Assembly (NCBI RefSeq): GCF_001027925.1
Contig: NZ_LECT01000007.1
Span: 62,001 to 126,000, forward strand
Source of the DNA: Rhodopirellula islandica
GTDB taxonomy: Bacteria > Planctomycetota > Planctomycetia > Pirellulales > Pirellulaceae
Direction: 5' to 3'
Length of the DNA: 64,000 nucleotides
The notes beneath the pieces were generated by a model that did no database searches, was not told where the DNA came from, and saw only the letters and a program-made list of their open reading frames with translations. A program made the position numbers and the translations under genes. Below are positions 60,930 through 64,000 of the stretch, one piece after another (position 1 is the first letter of the stretch; every line of letters begins with the position of its first letter).

Positions 60930-62263
60930 GGCTGAGGGACGCTGGTTTCCGTGTCGGCGTCGTCTGCTTTCTCGGGTGACGTGACGGCGGTGCCCGTCAG
61001 TTCGCTCAGGTACTGCTGAAGTCTTTCCTTTTCATCTTCCGGGGCTGATTCAATCGCACGCGATTGCCACTCCACGGCGGACTCCTTGTCACCCGCAATG
61101 GACTTCAAGTGAGCCATGGTGTCGTAGGCTGGCCACATCGCATCGTTGTCTTCGTTCTCTTCGCTCGCCAAGGCCGATTCGAGAGCCGTCATGGTGGTGC
61201 TTAAGATTTCTTCGTTGCCCTCCAGTCCTGGTTCCACGGCTTCGTAGACTTCCCACGCCCAGCGGTTGATGGAAACGGCGTCTTCGGGGGCCGCGGCAAT
61301 TCTCTCGCGAATGATTTCCAGGGCGATGTCACTTTGCTGAGTGGCTAAGGCGGTCGGAAACCAAATGGTTTTCAGGGCGGATTCATAACGCGTGCCCACG
61401 AACAGGTCGGCGTGTTCCTTCAAGAGTTTCAACGTGGTTTCGTGGTGCCCGGTGCGGTGAGCCATGATGATTTCGCGAACGGCCAGAGCAATCTTTTGTT
61501 CGCGTTCAAATTTCTCTTTTGCCGCTTCGCGATCCCACTCGTTGTGGATGACGGCTTCCAAAGGTTCGTCCATCGACATGGGGTGACCGATCCATTCGAC
61601 GTGTCCATCGGTGCCGACGATGAACGCGGTCGGAATGCCGTTTTGATTGGCGGCTTTCATGTAGTCTGCATTGACCGATCCGTCTGGATCCGTGGTCAGG
61701 CTGTACGCCGATGTCAGCTCGCCAAACGTGATGGGCTTGGTCTCTTCGGTGGCTTCGTCTGCTTCCTCCTCGTTTTCTTTGGGAGCTGGTTCTTTGATTC
61801 CGAGAATGCTTGGGCTGACCGGACGCTTCAAGAAAGTGGTGACTGTTTCCAGGTCTTCCGTGCTGACGCTGACGACTCGGACACCTTGGTCAGCGTACTT
61901 GCTCTGCAATTCGGCCAGGTGAGGCATGCTGTAAAGGCACGGTCCGCACCACGTGGCCCAGAACTCAACCACATACACCTTGCCGGGTTCAAATTTTGAC
62001 ATTGGCGAGGGTGACTCACCCACCCAGTGTTCAATGTCCAGCGATGGGGCGGGCGACCCAATGGTCAACACCTTGGGGGCCTCCTGGGCGGTTTCTTTCG
62101 AAGGCTGTTTCGCCGGTTTTTCGTCGCCGGGACTCGCTTTGGCCGCGACCAGCTTCTTGGCTTCCACGGGCGGGGGCGTTGTGCGGTCGTCCCCCTTGGC
62201 AATCCCGCCGGTACCAATCACAAAGCAACAAACAAACACACGAGCGGTCGAAGAGATTTTCAC
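60926..62263 (-). CDS. TlpA-like periplasmic thioredoxin with TPR-like extension
   Basis: About 445 residues are encoded from a GTG at 62263, supported by GAGG 8 bases upstream; an ATG at 62284 is in frame. A signal peptide (STARVFVCCFVIGTGGIAKG) is followed by an Ala/Pro/Lys linker. A TlpA/ResA-type thioredoxin domain has the redox motif FWATWCGPCLYSMPHL and cis-Pro NGIPTAFIVGTDG. An acidic loop (EEEADEATEETK) is inserted. The C-terminal 200 residues are helical and look TPR-like. It probably reduces disulphides or supports cytochrome or cofactor maturation outside the cytoplasm. It is the first gene of the five-gene operon. Confidence 0.85.
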   Translation of the reverse strand: MKISSTARVFVCCFVIGTGGIAKGDDRTTPPPVEAKKLVAAKASPGDEKPAKQPSKETAQEAPKVLTIGSPAPSLDIEHWVGESPSPMSKFEPGKVYVVEFWATWCGPCLYSMPHLAELQSKYADQGVRVVSVSTEDLETVTTFLKRPVSPSILGIKEPAPKENEEEADEATEETKPITFGELTSAYSLTTDPDGSVNADYMKAANQNGIPTAFIVGTDGHVEWIGHPMSMDEPLEAVIHNEWDREAAKEKFEREQKIALAVREIIMAHRTGHHETTLKLLKEHADLFVGTRYESALKTIWFPTALATQQSDIALEIIRERIAAAPEDAVSINRWAWEVYEAVEPGLEGNEEILSTTMTALESALASEENEDNDAMWPAYDTMAHLKSIAGDKESAVEWQSRAIESAPEDEKERLQQYLSELTGTAVTSPEKADDADTETSVPQP

Positions 62264-62363
62264 GACGAAATCCTCGTTGGGCAAATCGGATGAAGAGTCA
62301 GTGGGATGACTCCCTCACAATAACAGACTGCCGCCACCTCCAAATGCCGAATGAGACTCAAAA

Positions 62364-63206
62364 ATGTCCGAGAACGACCTGAGGCGGGCTGACCTGCTCG
62401 AGACAGCGATCAAGGCTGCGAAAGTCGGCGGTGAGATTCTCCGTCGCTACTTTGAAAATGGCGTGATGATCCGCGACAAGTCCGTGGATGGGGGCAAGGC
62501 TTACGACCTGGTCAGCGACGCGGACTTGGAGAGCGAGCAGGCCGTGGCGACGCTGATCCGAGAGGCCTACCCCGATCATGAATTGCTGGGGGAAGAAGAT
62601 CTTCAGGACGGCGATTCCAGTGCGGAGCATTTGTGGGTGATTGACCCGCTCGACGGAACCAATAACTTCGCCCATCACCTGCCTCATTTCGCTGTTTCGA
62701 TCGCGTACTACGAGTCCGGCGTTCCGATTGTAGGTGTCGTCTACAATCCGATTCGCAATGATTTGTTCACCACCGTTCAAGGGCAAGGTGCGTTTCTAAA
62801 CGGTGAGCGAGTGCATGTCAGCGAGTCCTCTTCGCTGAACCAATCCATGATCGGTTGTGGGTTTTACTACGACCGTGGTGACATGATGCGTGCCACCTTG
62901 GATGCGATCGCGGAATGTTTCCAAAACGAAATTCATGGCATCCGCCGGTTCGGCGCCGCTTCGTTGGACCTGTGCGAAGTCGGCTGCGGCGGTTTCGATG
63001 CATTCTTTGAATACAAGTTGTCCCCGTGGGACTTTGCCGCAGGAGCCCTCTTCATCACTGAAGCGGGAGGCCAGATCACCACCGCGACCGGTGACGCTCT
63101 GCCACTGGAAACAACCAGCGTTCTGGCCAGCAACGGGAAGGTCCACTCGGTAATGCTTGAGATCACCACGCGGCATGCTTTGCCGGACAACCAGCAACCA
63201 ATGTAG
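62364..63206 (+). CDS. Inositol monophosphatase family phosphatase (SuhB-like)
   Basis: The 280-residue enzyme has the lithium-sensitive metal-binding motifs of the FIG superfamily. These are DLVSDADLESEQ, ELLGEED (GEE), the WVIDPLDGTNNFAHHLPHF signature, and WDFAAGALFITEAGGQ near the C-terminus. It hydrolyses inositol-1-phosphate or related sugar phosphates with magnesium; planctomycete members may also act on PAP. The start ATG at 62364 lies in the gap after the divergent TlpA operon promoter. A large palindrome follows downstream. Confidence 0.92.
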   Translation: MSENDLRRADLLETAIKAAKVGGEILRRYFENGVMIRDKSVDGGKAYDLVSDADLESEQAVATLIREAYPDHELLGEEDLQDGDSSAEHLWVIDPLDGTNNFAHHLPHFAVSIAYYESGVPIVGVVYNPIRNDLFTTVQGQGAFLNGERVHVSESSSLNQSMIGCGFYYDRGDMMRATLDAIAECFQNEIHGIRRFGAASLDLCEVGCGGFDAFFEYKLSPWDFAAGALFITEAGGQITTATGDALPLETTSVLASNGKVHSVMLEITTRHALPDNQQPM

Positions 63207-63272
63207 CGTTGCGGCGCAAGCCTGGACTGCTGAATGTTTGGGCTTGTGGCGGCCATGCGTTTGCGCAAGTTT

Positions 63273-63471
63273 TCATCCCGGTAAGGATGTCAGATGGTAG
63301 CCGTCGGTAAGCGATAGCGCCACCGATGGACACGCCCCCCACGCCGCCACACTCCATCCCGCCGTGGCCTTTGGCCACGGCGGGATGGAGTGTTTTTCTG
63401 GGGCTCGCTTTCCGGGGGGACGCTGCTACGCAGCAACCCCCGGCTACCATCTGAAATCCCTACCGGGATGA
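63273..63471. repeat. Nested palindrome with 30-base outer arms and a 21-bp inner hairpin
   Basis: Outer arms 63273-63302 and 63442-63471 are reverse complements at 28 of 30 positions (TCATCCCGGT ends). Inside is a perfect 21-bp stem, 63349-63369 with 63373-63393, with a TTT loop and a T run to 63397. A small GCTGC/GCAGC hairpin lies near 63422-63434. The inner hairpin has the form of a terminator for the phosphatase gene; the whole unit looks like a dispersed palindromic repeat. No credible protein is encoded. Confidence 0.85.
63349..63397 (+). terminator. Strong terminator-like hairpin inside the palindrome
   Basis: The 21-bp perfect, GC-rich stem with a 3-base loop is followed by TTTTT (63393-63397). 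It is 143 bases past the inositol-phosphatase-like stop. It could act on plus-strand transcripts; on the minus strand it lacks a matching T tract. Confidence 0.65.
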
Positions 63472-63752
63472 AGAAAGACAGAAGCCGGAAGAAAAATTGC
63501 ATTCGCGATCAGAACGCCAAAAGCAAACATTTCGCAGCCCAGCGCAAGCCCAATCCCGCCCAATCGAAAACAAATTTTAGCGGAATGTCGCAAGCCATCC
63601 GGTTTTCCGGTGGTGGAGTTTCCTGCGATCCACCGGGCGGCTCGCGCCGCTCCGCTAACAACGCGAAATTCGATTGAGTGGAATTTGTCGTACGCCCTTC
63701 CTCTATGTCACTTGTGCTTCCCGCGATGCATCACATTGATTGACTCAATCGC

Positions 63753-64000
63753 TCAGTCGATCCACCGTTTGGTGAGATCGCCGTAAGCATCGATGCGACG
63801 ATCGCGAAGGAATGGCCAGTGGGTTCGGACGACGTCCATGTCGGCAAGCTGGCAATCCGCGGAAACGATTTGGTCGCTGGAACAATCACCTTGCGAGAGG
63901 ACCTCTCCCCGGGGTGACGCGATGAAGGACGAGCCCCAGAATTCAACTCGGCCTTCGATCCCGACACGATTGGGGGCTCCCAGGTAGATGCCGTTGGCGA
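63753..64000 (-). CDS. Carbon-nitrogen hydrolase, AguB-like (C-terminal part; 5' end outside window)
   Basis: The minus strand reads an open frame from the right edge to a TGA at 63753-63755, the last 82 residues of a protein. Segments NRVGIEGRVEFWGSSFIASP, a GEVLSQ strand and the ending WPFLRDRRIDAYGDLTKRW strongly resemble the C-terminus of N-carbamoylputrescine amidase (AguB) and close nitrilase relatives. The catalytic Glu, Lys and Cys lie outside the window, so the activity is inferred from the C-terminus only. Confidence 0.8.
   Translation of the reverse strand, partial: ANGIYLGAPNRVGIEGRVEFWGSSFIASPRGEVLSQGDCSSDQIVSADCQLADMDVVRTHWPFLRDRRIDAYGDLTKRWID

Noticed and set aside
1-64000. 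tRNA, rRNA, CRISPR array, prophage or toxin-antitoxin system
   Set aside because: Reading the intergenic regions showed no T-loop/cloverleaf pattern, no spaced direct-repeat array, no integrase or transposase and no toxin-antitoxin pair.

Overview
The window is a 64 kb stretch of bacterial chromosome with moderate-to-high GC and dense genes on both strands. It most likely comes from a planctomycete close to Rhodopirellula (order Pirellulales). The evidence is a YTV-repeat, cysteine-rich envelope protein at the left edge, a planctomycete-type CxxCH protein, FG-GAP/ASPIC proteins, a serine/threonine kinase, an FHA-cyclase and a histone-H1-like protein. There is no rRNA, tRNA, CRISPR array, transposase or prophage. 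Species is inferred from protein character only.

Layout. 1-7.3 kb: a YTV envelope protein (cut by the edge), an exported TPR protein, a thioredoxin-protease fusion, a GNAT-like protein, and a response regulator with a helical partner. 7.6-13.7 kb: alkaline phosphatase, a Gfo/Idh/MocA oxidoreductase, RtcB RNA ligase and a membrane-anchored CxxCH protein. 13.9-21.1 kb: a very large MscS-type channel, a dispersed-repeat region, then a plus-strand cluster of FG-GAP protein, MazG-like enzyme, TauE/SafE permease and TerC. 21.1-30.5 kb, minus strand: peroxiredoxin, two Hsp70-like ATPases and a 1.3 kilo-residue FG-GAP/ASPIC protein. 30.8-33.9 kb: rsfS, argS with a coiled-coil insert, and an H1-like DNA-binding protein with its own terminator. 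34-42.9 kb: FHA-GAF-cyclase, flavoprotein, desaturase plus class IV PLP enzyme, a LuxR-type regulator, a GAF/degenerate-GGDEF protein and a small acidic protein. 43-49.9 kb: a translationally coupled Gfo/Idh-larE-kinase operon, RNase PH, a membrane C39-like peptidase and a nitrilase-family amidase. 50-56.2 kb: sthA with a DUF202 protein, a zinc-ribbon/TerB-like protein, and flgL-fliW-csrA, with a dispersed repeat between fliW and csrA. 56.2-62.3 kb, minus strand: a tight operon of TlpA-like thioredoxin, DUF2238 protein, a giant FAD/Fe-S dehydrogenase, MoaD and MoaE. 62.3-64 kb: an inositol-monophosphatase-family enzyme, a large nested palindrome and the C-terminus of a second amidase.

Themes. 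Stop/start overlaps (ATGA or GTGA) recur and define several operons. Signalling genes are numerous and often carry altered catalytic motifs. FlgL, FliW and CsrA form the known FliW-CsrA regulatory neighbourhood, and FlgL here is about twice the usual size. No single cassette is clearly a new defence or mobile system. The strongest novelty candidates are the peroxiredoxin/double-Hsp70 operon, the MoaD/MoaE plus FAD/Fe-S dehydrogenase operon, the orphan LarE operon, and the non-coding repeats at 17.5, 42.9, 55.4 and 63.3 kb.
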